The translations under genes and the position numbers were made by a program. Under the pieces are notes generated by a model. That model was not told the DNA's origin. It did not search any database and saw only the letters and a list, made by a program, of their open reading frames with translations. From Vulcanimicrobiota bacterium (lineage in GTDB: Bacteria > Vulcanimicrobiota > Xenobia > Xenobiales > JADMJV01): 64,000 nt of DNA. Every line of letters starts with the position of its first letter. The first letter of the stretch is position 1. The stretch lies in assembly GCA_019637395.1 (NCBI GenBank), contig JAHBVR010000006.1:124001-188000 (forward strand). Reading direction: 5' to 3'. This document shows, piece after piece, positions 36,496 through 44,654 of this stretch.

Positions 36496-37894
36496 TCAAG
36501 GCGCAGCGCCGCTCGCGCGTGAAGCTGCGGGCGGTGGTGCATCCTTCTCCGGTGGTGCCGGCGATAGTCATGGTAGTGAATCCTTCACCACCAAAGCCGA
36601 GACCTGCAAAGTTGGGTCCATTCTTGATGAAGATGTTGGCATTGACGGCTTTGGCCATGTGGCTCAAGTTATGCAGATTATGGGAATGCATGACGGCCGT
36701 GTGGTAACGCTCGCCCTCGGCCTTAAGAGCCGACTCGATGGCGCTGCCGGCGTCGCGCGAACGCACGATGGGAAGCACCGGCATCATCTGCTCCTTTTGC
36801 ACCAGGGGGTGCTCCTCGGGAACTTCGGCGATGAGCAGCCGCAGTTCGCGCGGCAGATCCAGGCCGATGGTCTTGGCGATATCGCAAGCATGCTGGCCGA
36901 CCAGATCGCTGTTTAACACCAGCTTGCTGCCGCCCACCGGAGGCGCATGGAAGATCACCCTGGTGAGTTCGTCCACCTGGCGGCTGTTGAGCACATAAAC
37001 GCTCTGGCGCGCCAGCCGCTCCATGAACTGGCGATAGATCGGCTCGACCACGAAGACTTCTTTTTCGCACGTGCACATGACGTTATTGTCAAAGGAGGAG
37101 CCCAGCACGATGTCGCGGGTCGCCTGATTCAAGTCGGCGGTTTCGTCCACCACCACGGGCGGATTGCCGGGGCCGGCGGCGATGGTCTTTTTCCCCGACT
37201 TCATGGCCTGCAGCACCACGCCCGGGCCGCCAGTCACCACCAGCACGCGCACCCCGGGGTGGACCATCAAGGCCTGGCTGGTTTCCAAGGTAGGCAAAGC
37301 CACGCTGGTCAGCAAATTTTCCGGACCACCGGCCGACACGATGGCCTGGTTGAGCAACTGCATCATGCGCAAACTGCACTTCTTGGCGCGGGGATGAGGG
37401 TTGAAGACCACCGTATTGCCTGCCGAGACCATGCTGATGGAATTATTGATGATGGTGGCCACCGGGTTGGTGGTGGGCGTAATCGAGCAAATGACGCCGA
37501 AAGGAGCACGCTCCAGCAGGGTCAGGCCGCGGTCGCCGGTCATGACTCTGCCCTGCAAATCCTCCAGGCCGGGGGTTTTCCTGGCCTGCAGGATATTCTT
37601 TTTAACCTTGTCCTCAGCGCGGCCCAAGCCGGTCTCGGAATAGGCCAGGTCGGCCATTTCCTGGGCGTGCTTGAGACTGACCGCGCGCATGGCCTCGATG
37701 CAGTTGGCCTTGACTTCCTGACTGGTGGCCCGCCACTTTTTGTAGGCCAGGTTGGCCGCCGTGACCGCATCGTCGGCTTGCTGAAAGACCCCATCTTTGC
37801 CCACAGCGATGCGCACCTCGGCCACGCCTCCGTTCTGGGCGGTGACCCGCTTCAAGACTTCTTCCACGATTTTCTGGACTTGATCGCGATCCAT
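36473..37894 (-). CDS. CoA-acylating aldehyde dehydrogenase (PduP/EutE-type), BMC-associated
   Basis: 473 residues. The enzyme oxidises an aldehyde with NAD and CoA to acyl-CoA. The likely catalytic Cys is C274 in SFDNNVMCTCEKEV, and the ERAPFGVICSITPTTNP and TGGPGVV segments are family hallmarks. The first 17 residues (MDRDQVQKIVEEVLKRV) form an amphipathic helix, separated by a Gly-containing linker, that matches known encapsulation peptides and the helices of deoC and the flavoprotein. With DeoC upstream, acetaldehyde is the obvious substrate and acetyl-CoA the product. The ATG is preceded by AAGGGG and lies three bases after a vertex gene. Confidence 0.93.
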   Translation of the reverse strand: MDRDQVQKIVEEVLKRVTAQNGGVAEVRIAVGKDGVFQQADDAVTAANLAYKKWRATSQEVKANCIEAMRAVSLKHAQEMADLAYSETGLGRAEDKVKKNILQARKTPGLEDLQGRVMTGDRGLTLLERAPFGVICSITPTTNPVATIINNSISMVSAGNTVVFNPHPRAKKCSLRMMQLLNQAIVSAGGPENLLTSVALPTLETSQALMVHPGVRVLVVTGGPGVVLQAMKSGKKTIAAGPGNPPVVVDETADLNQATRDIVLGSSFDNNVMCTCEKEVFVVEPIYRQFMERLARQSVYVLNSRQVDELTRVIFHAPPVGGSKLVLNSDLVGQHACDIAKTIGLDLPRELRLLIAEVPEEHPLVQKEQMMPVLPIVRSRDAGSAIESALKAEGERYHTAVMHSHNLHNLSHMAKAVNANIFIKNGPNFAGLGFGGEGFTTMTIAGTTGEGCTTARSFTRERRCALIDHFHIV

Positions 37895-37897
37895 AGC

Positions 37898-38191
37898 TTA
37901 CCCCTTCTCGAAAACCCGTTGACCGTCCAGGTCGATGCAATCCACGATGCCCATAATCACCGCGTCCACCGGCGTGCCGGTGGTGGCATCGGTCTGGCGG
38001 GCGGAACTGCCGCTGACCACCAGCACGATCTCGCCGAGGCCGGCGCCCACCGTATCGATAGCCACCAATGGTTTACCATCGCTCTTTTGCGTAGCCATGG
38101 CCACCGGCTCCACCACCTGCAAGGTATGCCCGTTCAGGCGAGAGTCTTTTTGCGTGCACACCACCGTGCCGATGACGCGAGCCACTATCAT
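37898..38191 (-). CDS. BMC-P pentameric vertex shell protein (EutN/CcmL family)
   Basis: 97 residues, ATG overlapping the previous gene's stop (ATGA). Conserved segments are MIVARVIGTVVCTQKDSRLNG, AIDTVGAGLGEIVLVVSGSSAR and AVIMGIVDCIDLDG. It has the complete SSAR turn characteristic of EutN-type vertex proteins and is the most canonical of the three paralogues here. It lies between the flavoprotein-like gene and the aldehyde dehydrogenase. Confidence 0.93.
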   Translation of the reverse strand: MIVARVIGTVVCTQKDSRLNGHTLQVVEPVAMATQKSDGKPLVAIDTVGAGLGEIVLVVSGSSARQTDATTGTPVDAVIMGIVDCIDLDGQRVFEKG

Positions 38192-38949
38192 GTAAAGATT
38201 ACCTCGATGCCCATCTGAGCCGCTTTGTCGCGAGCTAATGGCGTTACTATCGTGCCCGCGACCACCTGCAAAACCTTTTGCCCGGCCCGGGCGGCCGCTT
38301 CCAGGTCTGAAACCGTAATGACGTCCCGCCCTTTGCCCGCGGCGCCGGCGGGAGCGGCCATCTTGACGCCCAGGCGCCGCACCAGGGCCTCATTCTCGAG
38401 AACCTGAATTCCCATGCCCTCGACCGTGCGCAAATGCTGGTGAAAGAGCGACAGGAAGGGCCCGGGCAAACGACCGGAGGAACGCTTGAGGTGATCCACC
38501 TCCAGAGCCCCGGCCAACACCGGCACCCCCTGCATCACGCCGGAAACGGCGGCCGCGCTGGCCGGAACGTCACTGAGCAAATGAGCCACTCGACTGAGCA
38601 CTTCCAATCGAAATACCGGCAGAACGACCGCTTCCATGGAATGAATCAGCTCATCCCAGAGCAAGGGCGGGTCGATCCAACGCGCCGCACCCAGGGCCTG
38701 GTCCACTCGCTTTTCGCAAACCCCGGCCACCCGCACAGCCGTCCAATGAATGCCCGGAACTTCACGAAGAGAGCTGAGCAGTCCCTCCATCGAGGCAAAC
38801 GGAGCGGGAGCGGGCACGAGCAAAAGACGGCGGCCCCCTCGAGCCTTTTCGCCCGACGGAGCCGCCTGAGGCGAGGGCGGGGCGCCCTCGCCCCGGTTCA
38901 CCTCAGCCATCACCAGATCGGTGATCAACTGAACGAGCGAGGCGTCCAA
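38188..38949 (-). CDS. BMC-associated flavoprotein-like protein
   Basis: 253 residues. The N-terminal helix MDASLVQLITDLVMAEVNRG resembles the encapsulation-like helices of the aldolase and dehydrogenase. After a Pro/Ser linker, residues about 40-170 look like a flavoprotein (PF02441-type) fold: RLLLVPAPAPF, AVVLPVFRLEVLSRVAHLL and GVPVLAGALEVDHL. The C-terminal 45 residues (VITVSDLEAAARAG, then VVAGTIVTPLARDKA) form a motif seen in microcompartment accessory proteins. It may bind FMN and support redox balance. A TTG start without a good ribosome site is assumed because it preserves the MD helix. Family assignment is moderate. Confidence 0.6.
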   Translation of the reverse strand: MDASLVQLITDLVMAEVNRGEGAPPSPQAAPSGEKARGGRRLLLVPAPAPFASMEGLLSSLREVPGIHWTAVRVAGVCEKRVDQALGAARWIDPPLLWDELIHSMEAVVLPVFRLEVLSRVAHLLSDVPASAAAVSGVMQGVPVLAGALEVDHLKRSSGRLPGPFLSLFHQHLRTVEGMGIQVLENEALVRRLGVKMAAPAGAAGKGRDVITVSDLEAAARAGQKVLQVVAGTIVTPLARDKAAQMGIEVIFT

Positions 38950-38968
38950 GGTGGGAAGCTACCGGGTC

Positions 38969-39271
38969 TTACTTGCCGACCTTCTCTTTAGGAGGGGCAA
39001 TCGGGAGAACATCGTCCAGGTCGCGGTGCGGGCGCGGAATGACGTGCACGGCGATCAATTCGCCCACTTTGCGGGCGGCGGCGGCGCCGGCATCGGTGGC
39101 GGCGCGCACGGCGGCCACATCACCACGAACCAGGGCCGTCACATAGCCGGCACCGATCTTTTCGTAGCCGATAAGCTTGACGTTGGCTGCCTTGACCATG
39201 GCGTCCGAGGCCTCGACCATGGCCACCAGACCCTTGGTCTCAATCATTCCGAGAGCTTCGTAGGTTGTCAC
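38969..39271 (-). CDS. BMC-H hexameric microcompartment shell protein
   Basis: 100 residues from GTG 39271; GTG 39283 is the alternative, and a purine-rich AGGAAAGGTGG serves both. The BMC domain is unmistakable: [28 protein letters not shown] in two parts, the pore loop KIGAGYV, then [17 protein letters not shown] and HVIPRPH. Hexamers tile the facets of the shell. It is the first gene of the operon and the only BMC-H seen. The tail after RPH is about 20 residues, Pro/Lys-rich. Confidence 0.95.
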   Translation of the reverse strand: MTTYEALGMIETKGLVAMVEASDAMVKAANVKLIGYEKIGAGYVTALVRGDVAAVRAATDAGAAAARKVGELIAVHVIPRPHRDLDDVLPIAPPKEKVGK

Positions 39272-39357
39272 CTTTAAGTCCACCTTTCCTATTCAAAAAA
39301 ACCATCCCAAAAATGAGGGGCAGGCTCGGTTCGCTCCCCCTTTGAGCGGATCCTTTG

Positions 39358-40251
39358 CTACTCGTAGCCCAGGGCGCGGAGCCAGTCCGGGCGGTCGCGC
39401 CAGCCCTCCTTGACTTTGACCCAGAGCTCCAGGAAGACCCGACCGCCCAGTTCCTTCTCCAGCAGAGGGCGTACCTGCGATCCCAACTTCTTGAGCATAT
39501 CGCCTTTTTTTCCAATCAGGATACGCCGTTGGCTGTCGCGCTCCACGTAAAGAATGGCGCGGATGAGAGTCACCTCGGGATTGTCGCCCGGCTTCATGTC
39601 CTCGACCTGGACGGCCACGGCGTGTGGCAACTCCTGGCGCGTGGACAGCAGCACCTGCTCGCGAATCAACTCCTCCACGCGGGTGCGCTTATCCAGATCG
39701 TGCACGCTCTCGGGAGGAAAGAAAGGCACGCCTTCGGGCAAGACCTCCAGCATGCGCGCCTTGAATTTGTCCAGATTGACGCCCTTCTGGGCCGAGACCG
39801 GCAGGATGTCGCCGAAATCACCCAGTTCCGAGTAGGCCTGCAAATAGGGCAGCACCTTCTCGGCCGTGTCGTGCACGTCTACTTTATTGGCGATGAGCAC
39901 CTTGGGGCAGGTGGCTTTGGCGAAGATTTCGGCGGCCTCCCGATCCTCTTTGGTCGGGTAGTGAGTGGTATCGACCACGAAAGCCACCATGTCCGCCTCC
40001 ATGCCTTCATTGGTGGCCATGTCGCGCAACTTCCGGCCCAATAGAGTATGGGAACTACCCAGCCCCGGAGTATCCACCAGCACCACCTGGTAGTTCTCTC
40101 CGTGCATCACTCCCAGAATACGCCGGCGCGTGGTCTCCGGTTTGGAAGAAATGATACTGATGGACTTGCCCACCAGAGCGTTGACCAGAGTCGACTTGCC
40201 CACATTGGGTTTGCCGACCAGGGCTACGAAACCGCTACGAAATTCACTCAC
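39358..40251 (-). CDS. era: GTPase Era
   Basis: 297 residues. GTPase motifs are G1 GKPNVGKST, G2 region PETTRRRI, G3 DTPG and G4 NKVD, followed by the KH domain (ILYVERDSQRRILIGKKGDMLKKL, in two parts, with the GxxG loop). Era assists 30S ribosome maturation. In many bacteria era lies next to recO; here the microcompartment operon lies between them on the same strand. It is divergent from glnA across a 68-base gap. Confidence 0.96.
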   Translation of the reverse strand: MSEFRSGFVALVGKPNVGKSTLVNALVGKSISIISSKPETTRRRILGVMHGENYQVVLVDTPGLGSSHTLLGRKLRDMATNEGMEADMVAFVVDTTHYPTKEDREAAEIFAKATCPKVLIANKVDVHDTAEKVLPYLQAYSELGDFGDILPVSAQKGVNLDKFKARMLEVLPEGVPFFPPESVHDLDKRTRVEELIREQVLLSTRQELPHAVAVQVEDMKPGDNPEVTLIRAILYVERDSQRRILIGKKGDMLKKLGSQVRPLLEKELGGRVFLELWVKVKEGWRDRPDWLRALGYE

Positions 40252-40319
40252 AAGAACAAGTTCCTTCTAAATAAGTCTAACCATTGCAAAAATAATACTA
40301 ATTTGTTAAAGTGTCGGCC

Positions 40320-41786
40320 ATGATCAAGAGCACTTCTAAACCTACCACTTCTTCTATCGTCCTCAAGGACTTTCTAGAGATCCCCTACGACCAGCTCGAG
40401 GAAATGAACCTCGAAGCCAAGCAGAAGCAACAAGCTCGCAAAAGCGACAAGGAACTCGAGACCTTCTACCTCAAGTACCTGGCTGACGAAAAGCGCATCA
40501 AGGCCATCTCGGTTTGCTTCTCCGACCTGGAAGGTCGCTTCCACATGTTGGACTACGATAAGAAGTTCCTGCTCAAGTCCCACGACAACCTGACTTTTGA
40601 CGGTTCATCGATCCGTGGCTTCTCGGTCGTCAGTGAATCCGACCTGCGCCTGGCTATCGACTGGGGTTCTTTCCGCTGGCTTCCTTCCGACGTCTTCGGA
40701 CCCGGCAAAGTCATCGTTTTCGGTCTTATCAAGGACGCCGAAGGCAAGAGCTACAAATCCGATATGCGCGGAGTTCTCAAAGATTACTCGGAAGAACTCT
40801 ACAAGAAGGGCATGGAGGCCAACGTGGCCGTCGAGTGCGAGGGCTTCCTCTTCGACGGACTCAACTCGGAACAAACCTTCAATACCCGCCATCCTTTCGT
40901 GCTGGTCTCCAGCGGCGGCTACTACAACTCACTGCCCAATGACCCGCTCAAGCTTTTCATCGATCGTCTGGCCGAAGCCCAACGCGCCATGGCCTTCGAA
41001 AACGAAAAAGACCATCCCGAGGTCGCCCCCTCCCAGTTCGAGCTGAACTACAGCTACTCGGAAGCCCTGCTGGCAGCCGACCAGTTGCAGCTCTATAAAC
41101 TGGTGGCCCGCCAGGTAGCCGCCAATATGGGCTACACCGCCAGCTTCCTGCCCAAGCCCATCGCCGGCATCAATGGGAGCGGCATGCACACCAACATCTC
41201 GATCAGCAAGCGTGGCAAGAACTCTTTCTATGACGCCAACGGCGAGGAAAAGATCAGCAAGTTCGCCTGGGAATTCGTCGATCGGATTCTCAACAGCGCC
41301 AACGACCTGTGTCTGATCCTCAATCCGTCGGTCAACGCTTACCGCCGTCTTGACCCGCACTTCGAAGCTCCCAACCAGATCAAGAGTTCGCCGGTGGACC
41401 GCACCTCCATGGTGCGCATCCCCCTGGGCAACGAAAAATCGGCCCGCATCGAAGTGCGCACGGTGGCACCGGACGCCAACCCCTATCTGGCCTTCTATGC
41501 TCTACTGCGCACCGGCCTCGAAGGCCCGATGACCGAAACCATCACCTCCGAGAACCGCCGCACCCGCACCAAATACCTGCCCGGCAACATCTACGACGCC
41601 ATCCGCCTGTTCAAGGCCAGCAGCTTCATGGAAGAAGTGCTGGGCAGTGACAACAAGGACAAGTACGTGGAGCGTAAAGTCGCCGCTGCCGAACGCTCGC
41701 CCAAGGAACTGGGCACCCAGGTCAAAACCGGCGAGATCATTTACCACCACGAAGTCACCAACCAGCACATCTGGGGCAACTTCTAG
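40320..41786 (+). CDS. glnA: glutamine synthetase, divergent type I
   Basis: 488 residues from ATG 40320; GTG 40311 in the same frame is possible. The enzyme forms glutamine from glutamate, ammonia and ATP. Recognisable blocks are LTFDGSSIRGF, the metal-binding VECEGFLFDG, EVAPSQFELN, NGSGMHTNISI, ILNPSVNAYRRLDP and ARIEVRTVAPDANPYLAFYALLRTGLEG in two parts. Several positions depart from the type I consensus: QHE is QFE, the HvH of GSGMH is HTN, and the C-terminal end differs. The metal and nucleotide residues largely remain, so activity is likely. It is divergent from era and has a terminator downstream. Confidence 0.9.
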   Translation: MIKSTSKPTTSSIVLKDFLEIPYDQLEEMNLEAKQKQQARKSDKELETFYLKYLADEKRIKAISVCFSDLEGRFHMLDYDKKFLLKSHDNLTFDGSSIRGFSVVSESDLRLAIDWGSFRWLPSDVFGPGKVIVFGLIKDAEGKSYKSDMRGVLKDYSEELYKKGMEANVAVECEGFLFDGLNSEQTFNTRHPFVLVSSGGYYNSLPNDPLKLFIDRLAEAQRAMAFENEKDHPEVAPSQFELNYSYSEALLAADQLQLYKLVARQVAANMGYTASFLPKPIAGINGSGMHTNISISKRGKNSFYDANGEEKISKFAWEFVDRILNSANDLCLILNPSVNAYRRLDPHFEAPNQIKSSPVDRTSMVRIPLGNEKSARIEVRTVAPDANPYLAFYALLRTGLEGPMTETITSENRRTRTKYLPGNIYDAIRLFKASSFMEEVLGSDNKDKYVERKVAAAERSPKELGTQVKTGEIIYHHEVTNQHIWGNF

Positions 41787-41809
41787 AGGGAAGAGTCTCT
41801 CCTGAAGCG

Positions 41810-41835
41810 AGGGTCGGTCCGGTAGGGCCGGCCCT
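41810..41835 (+). terminator. probable terminator downstream of glnA
   Basis: AGGGTCGGTCC pairs with GGGCCGGCCCT across a GGTA loop, with two G-T pairs. The tail (CCTTACTTTC) is only mildly T-rich. It sits 23 bases after the glnA stop and close to the end of the convergent phosphatase gene. Confidence 0.55.
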
Positions 41836-41837
41836 CC

Positions 41838-42791
41838 TTACTTTCCCCCTCTCCTGCGATAGTAGTCCAGAAAGCCATCATCTCTCAGGTAGCCGGCGGC
41901 ACCTTTCTTGGGGAGGGTGCCGCCGGGACTCCAGTTGCCGTACATAGGATTGGGCAGAATGAAATATTGGCGGCCCAGGCGCTCACGCTCGTCGGCCACG
42001 GCCTGATAACGGGCCTGCATGACTTTCTCAGGCGAGGCGCCGGCCTCGGGCACGAAGGAAAGAAAGTCGCCCAGATCATCCCCAATCAAGGCGACCGGAC
42101 GGTATTCCAGGCTAACCTGCAGGCGCCGCCGCTCTTTGCGACTCTGGGCCTTCAGCAAAGCCTGGCCCTCACGGGAAGACTCCGCAATACCCAGACGGGC
42201 CATGAGCGCCCGCGCCTGCCTGGCGTCCTCCTCGGAACCCGCATCCAACATCATGCGCTTGTCCAGATCCCTGGTGTTGACCCCCAGCTTCTCCAGGACG
42301 CGAATGGTTTGAGGCCGGGTCTCTTCGGTTCGATTGGAGATGAAAAAGACGGTGTAGCCCAGCTTCTCCGCCTCCGCGATGAATTCCAGGGCCCCGGGCA
42401 CGGAACGGCAAGCCTCGGCGTGATCGGCCTGATAATCCAGGAACGCATTCCAGGTCTCCAACTCGAAATCACGGCCCATGGCATGGAGAAAAGTGCGGTA
42501 GACGGACATGTCGATGACCGTGTCGTCCAGGTCCATGATGACCGCCAGCGGGCGCTCCTGCACGTTGTTCGTCTCCACCAGGCGCCCCCGGGCATCGTGG
42601 CGCCCTTCCAGGCTGGCCCGTTCGCGCAGCGAGCGCGTGGCCCATCCATAGGTCTGCAGGCAATGGGCGCGATAATCAGCCGATGTCTGCACCCAGAGCT
42701 TATCGTAAACCCCGGCGGAATCCAGGGGAGCGGGCTGTGCGGCGGCCGCCAGCGAAAGGGCGGCCCAAAAACAAAAAATGGTCTTACGCAT
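41838..42791 (-). CDS. secreted HAD-type acid phosphatase (class B / lipoprotein e(P4)-like)
   Basis: 317 residues with a cleavable signal peptide ending near AAAQPA. The HAD motif I MDLDDTVIDMS (nucleophile Asp) is at about residue 86, motif II is FFISNRTEE and motif IV is LIGDDLGDF. This spacing is that of class B/C acid phosphatases and e(P4)-type 5'-nucleotidases, which remove phosphate from nucleotides in the periplasm. There is no lipobox Cys, so it is probably soluble. The next gene downstream on this strand is absent; glnA converges on it. Confidence 0.85.
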   Translation of the reverse strand: MRKTIFCFWAALSLAAAAQPAPLDSAGVYDKLWVQTSADYRAHCLQTYGWATRSLRERASLEGRHDARGRLVETNNVQERPLAVIMDLDDTVIDMSVYRTFLHAMGRDFELETWNAFLDYQADHAEACRSVPGALEFIAEAEKLGYTVFFISNRTEETRPQTIRVLEKLGVNTRDLDKRMMLDAGSEEDARQARALMARLGIAESSREGQALLKAQSRKERRRLQVSLEYRPVALIGDDLGDFLSFVPEAGASPEKVMQARYQAVADERERLGRQYFILPNPMYGNWSPGGTLPKKGAAGYLRDDGFLDYYRRRGGK

Positions 42792-42809
42792 GCGGCCCGG
42801 GGTTCGCCC

Positions 42810-44564
42810 CTATTCTATGGAAGTCCCGTCGGGAGCAGGACTCGGAACGGGCGAGGGCTCCGGCGTGGGGAGCAGCAGCGCCGGACCGGCAGGGACGGCC
42901 ACATTGGCGCTCAGCCCACCATCCGCCATCACCGTTAAGGTCCGGGCCGGACTGCCGGGCGCCTGCAAGACCTCAAAAGTCGTCTGGCCATTAGCCCCCG
43001 TTAGCTGCGATTTCTCCAGCAAGGTCATGGAGACATTCCTGACACCGTTCTGCCAGCGGTCCACCGCCTGCACCGTCAAGGAATACTTACCGGGAGCGGC
43101 GGCCGGCTGAAGCAGTGTCCATAAACGCCCTGCCGGACCGGCCGTCAGGCGAACTTCGGCCTGCCCGCGGGCGGCGGCACAATCGGCAAAAACCTTGGCG
43201 TTACCGGGACTGGCCAGAGAAATCCCCTCTACAGCCGCGCTGCCATGGACGGTGTTCGCTACGGCTTTACTCAACCCCAATCGTTCGGCATAGAAGCGCA
43301 CGGGGACGCCATCCGGCACAGACCGACCGGCGGCATCGGTCACGCGAGCCTCCAGCCGCAAGCGGCTGGAACCATCGGCGGGCAGGTCGCTCTGGCTGCT
43401 GCTCAATTGAACCCGGTAGGGATAGCCCTGGGCTCGCCCATCCTTGATCAACAGGGTGGTCGCCACGGCCTTCTCCAGACGCGGAGAGCCCGGACCCGTG
43501 GAAACCACCTGATCGGCCACGGCCATGACCGTACTGGCGCCACCGTCCAGGTTCATGGCTTCACTGCCGCCCCGGCGCAACAGCTCGCCGGCCAGTTCCT
43601 CCAGACGCAAGCCCTGCAGATGATTGTCATTGTAGCCCGAAGCGGTCACGATCATCACCTTGCCGTCCTTGGTGGTGGCCACGGCGGTCCGGGCGGTGAC
43701 GCGGGTAATATCGTTGCCTCGAGGCCCGAGTTCCTCTTCATCGGTGGTCAGGGCGACCTGACCCCGGCGCAACAGGCGCGGGCCTCCACCCAGGGCCAGC
43801 TCGACATCGTTCCAGGTTTCTCCGGAGCGCGAAGCCAGTTGACCCTTCTTGGCCACCATTTGATCAAAGGTGATGCTGTGATCTTTCATCACCCCCAGAG
43901 TGGTCCGTGGTGGCCGCCGTCCCACGTGAGGACTGACCAGCTTGCCGCCTTTGAAAACCACCCCCAGAGGACCGCCCGAGTCCGCGAAGTAACCTCCGTT
44001 GACGCCGGCCAGTGCGCCCACGCGCCTGATCATTTCCGTCGGTTTTTCTCGGCTATCGGTGCGATCTTTGGCCAGGCCGAGCTCCAGACTGGCCGCGGGG
44101 TCAGAGGGATCCAGCTGGAGCTGGTTCCACAGCAAATAGCGTCCTGCCTGGGCCCGCTCCATGCGCGTCCAGACCACCGCCGGTGAGAGCCGGATGCGAT
44201 CTTCCCAACTGTAGTCCAGGTCGACTTCCACACCTTCGGCGGTAACCTTGACTTGATCGGCGGGAATCCGATAATTCAAGCCGATTTCGCAGGCCACGTG
44301 GGAGAGGTCGGGCTGAATCCAGCGGATGTTGCTGATGCCGGCAACTTTGGGAGCCCCGGGGGTTCCCCCGCGGCTCTGGACACCGGCAAACTCGATGACG
44401 AGCTTTTCAGGGAGGCGGCGAAAATAGATGCTGGTCGGCTTCTGCGCCGTCACCATCTTGATCCCGGAAGAAGTCCGCTGCCAGGTCGGAAACGAGAAGG
44501 CGGCGGGTTCGTCCGCCCAGGCCGCGACGGTGAGAGCGATGAAGACAACTGTAAGACAACGCAT
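42810..44564 (-). CDS. secreted phosphodiester glycosidase family protein with AMIN-like and Ig-like regions
   Basis: 584 residues with a signal peptide ending near AWA. Residues about 20-120 resemble an AMIN module (LVIEF, ISNIRWIQ). Residues 150-380 are the NAGPA/phosphodiester glycosidase domain (PF09992): AGVNGGYFADSGGPLGVVFKGGKL in two parts, TLGVMKD and MNLDGGASTVM. The C-terminal 200 residues look like two Ig-like (invasin Big-type) domains. The tail is Pro-rich. The domain is often found in exported enzymes that act on phosphodiester-linked glycans in the envelope. An N-terminal AMIN would anchor it to cell wall or secretin. Confidence 0.82.
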   Translation of the reverse strand: MRCLTVVFIALTVAAWADEPAAFSFPTWQRTSSGIKMVTAQKPTSIYFRRLPEKLVIEFAGVQSRGGTPGAPKVAGISNIRWIQPDLSHVACEIGLNYRIPADQVKVTAEGVEVDLDYSWEDRIRLSPAVVWTRMERAQAGRYLLWNQLQLDPSDPAASLELGLAKDRTDSREKPTEMIRRVGALAGVNGGYFADSGGPLGVVFKGGKLVSPHVGRRPPRTTLGVMKDHSITFDQMVAKKGQLASRSGETWNDVELALGGGPRLLRRGQVALTTDEEELGPRGNDITRVTARTAVATTKDGKVMIVTASGYNDNHLQGLRLEELAGELLRRGGSEAMNLDGGASTVMAVADQVVSTGPGSPRLEKAVATTLLIKDGRAQGYPYRVQLSSSQSDLPADGSSRLRLEARVTDAAGRSVPDGVPVRFYAERLGLSKAVANTVHGSAAVEGISLASPGNAKVFADCAAARGQAEVRLTAGPAGRLWTLLQPAAAPGKYSLTVQAVDRWQNGVRNVSMTLLEKSQLTGANGQTTFEVLQAPGSPARTLTVMADGGLSANVAVPAGPALLLPTPEPSPVPSPAPDGTSIE

Positions 44565-44604
44565 GGCTTGATTTTCTTTCAGGCGGGCCCGGCCTCCTGT
44601 AAAG

Positions 44605-44637
44605 CAAAAGAGACCTGGCTCGACCAGGTCTCTTTTG
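44605..44637 (-). terminator. strong (possibly bidirectional) terminator
   Basis: A perfect 14-base stem (CAAAAGAGACCTGG with CCAGGTCTCTTTTG) closes on a CTCGA loop. The arms carry their own A/T-runs, so either strand can end in TTTT. It lies 17 bases after the lipoprotein stop on the minus strand. Confidence 0.85.
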
Positions 44638-44654
44638 CCGAGTGGCTCGATTGC

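Noticed and set aside
40273-40312. Sigma-70 promoter for glnA (TTGCAA at 40284)
   Set aside because: A 17-base spacing would put the -10 box at the start codon; no convincing pair was found.
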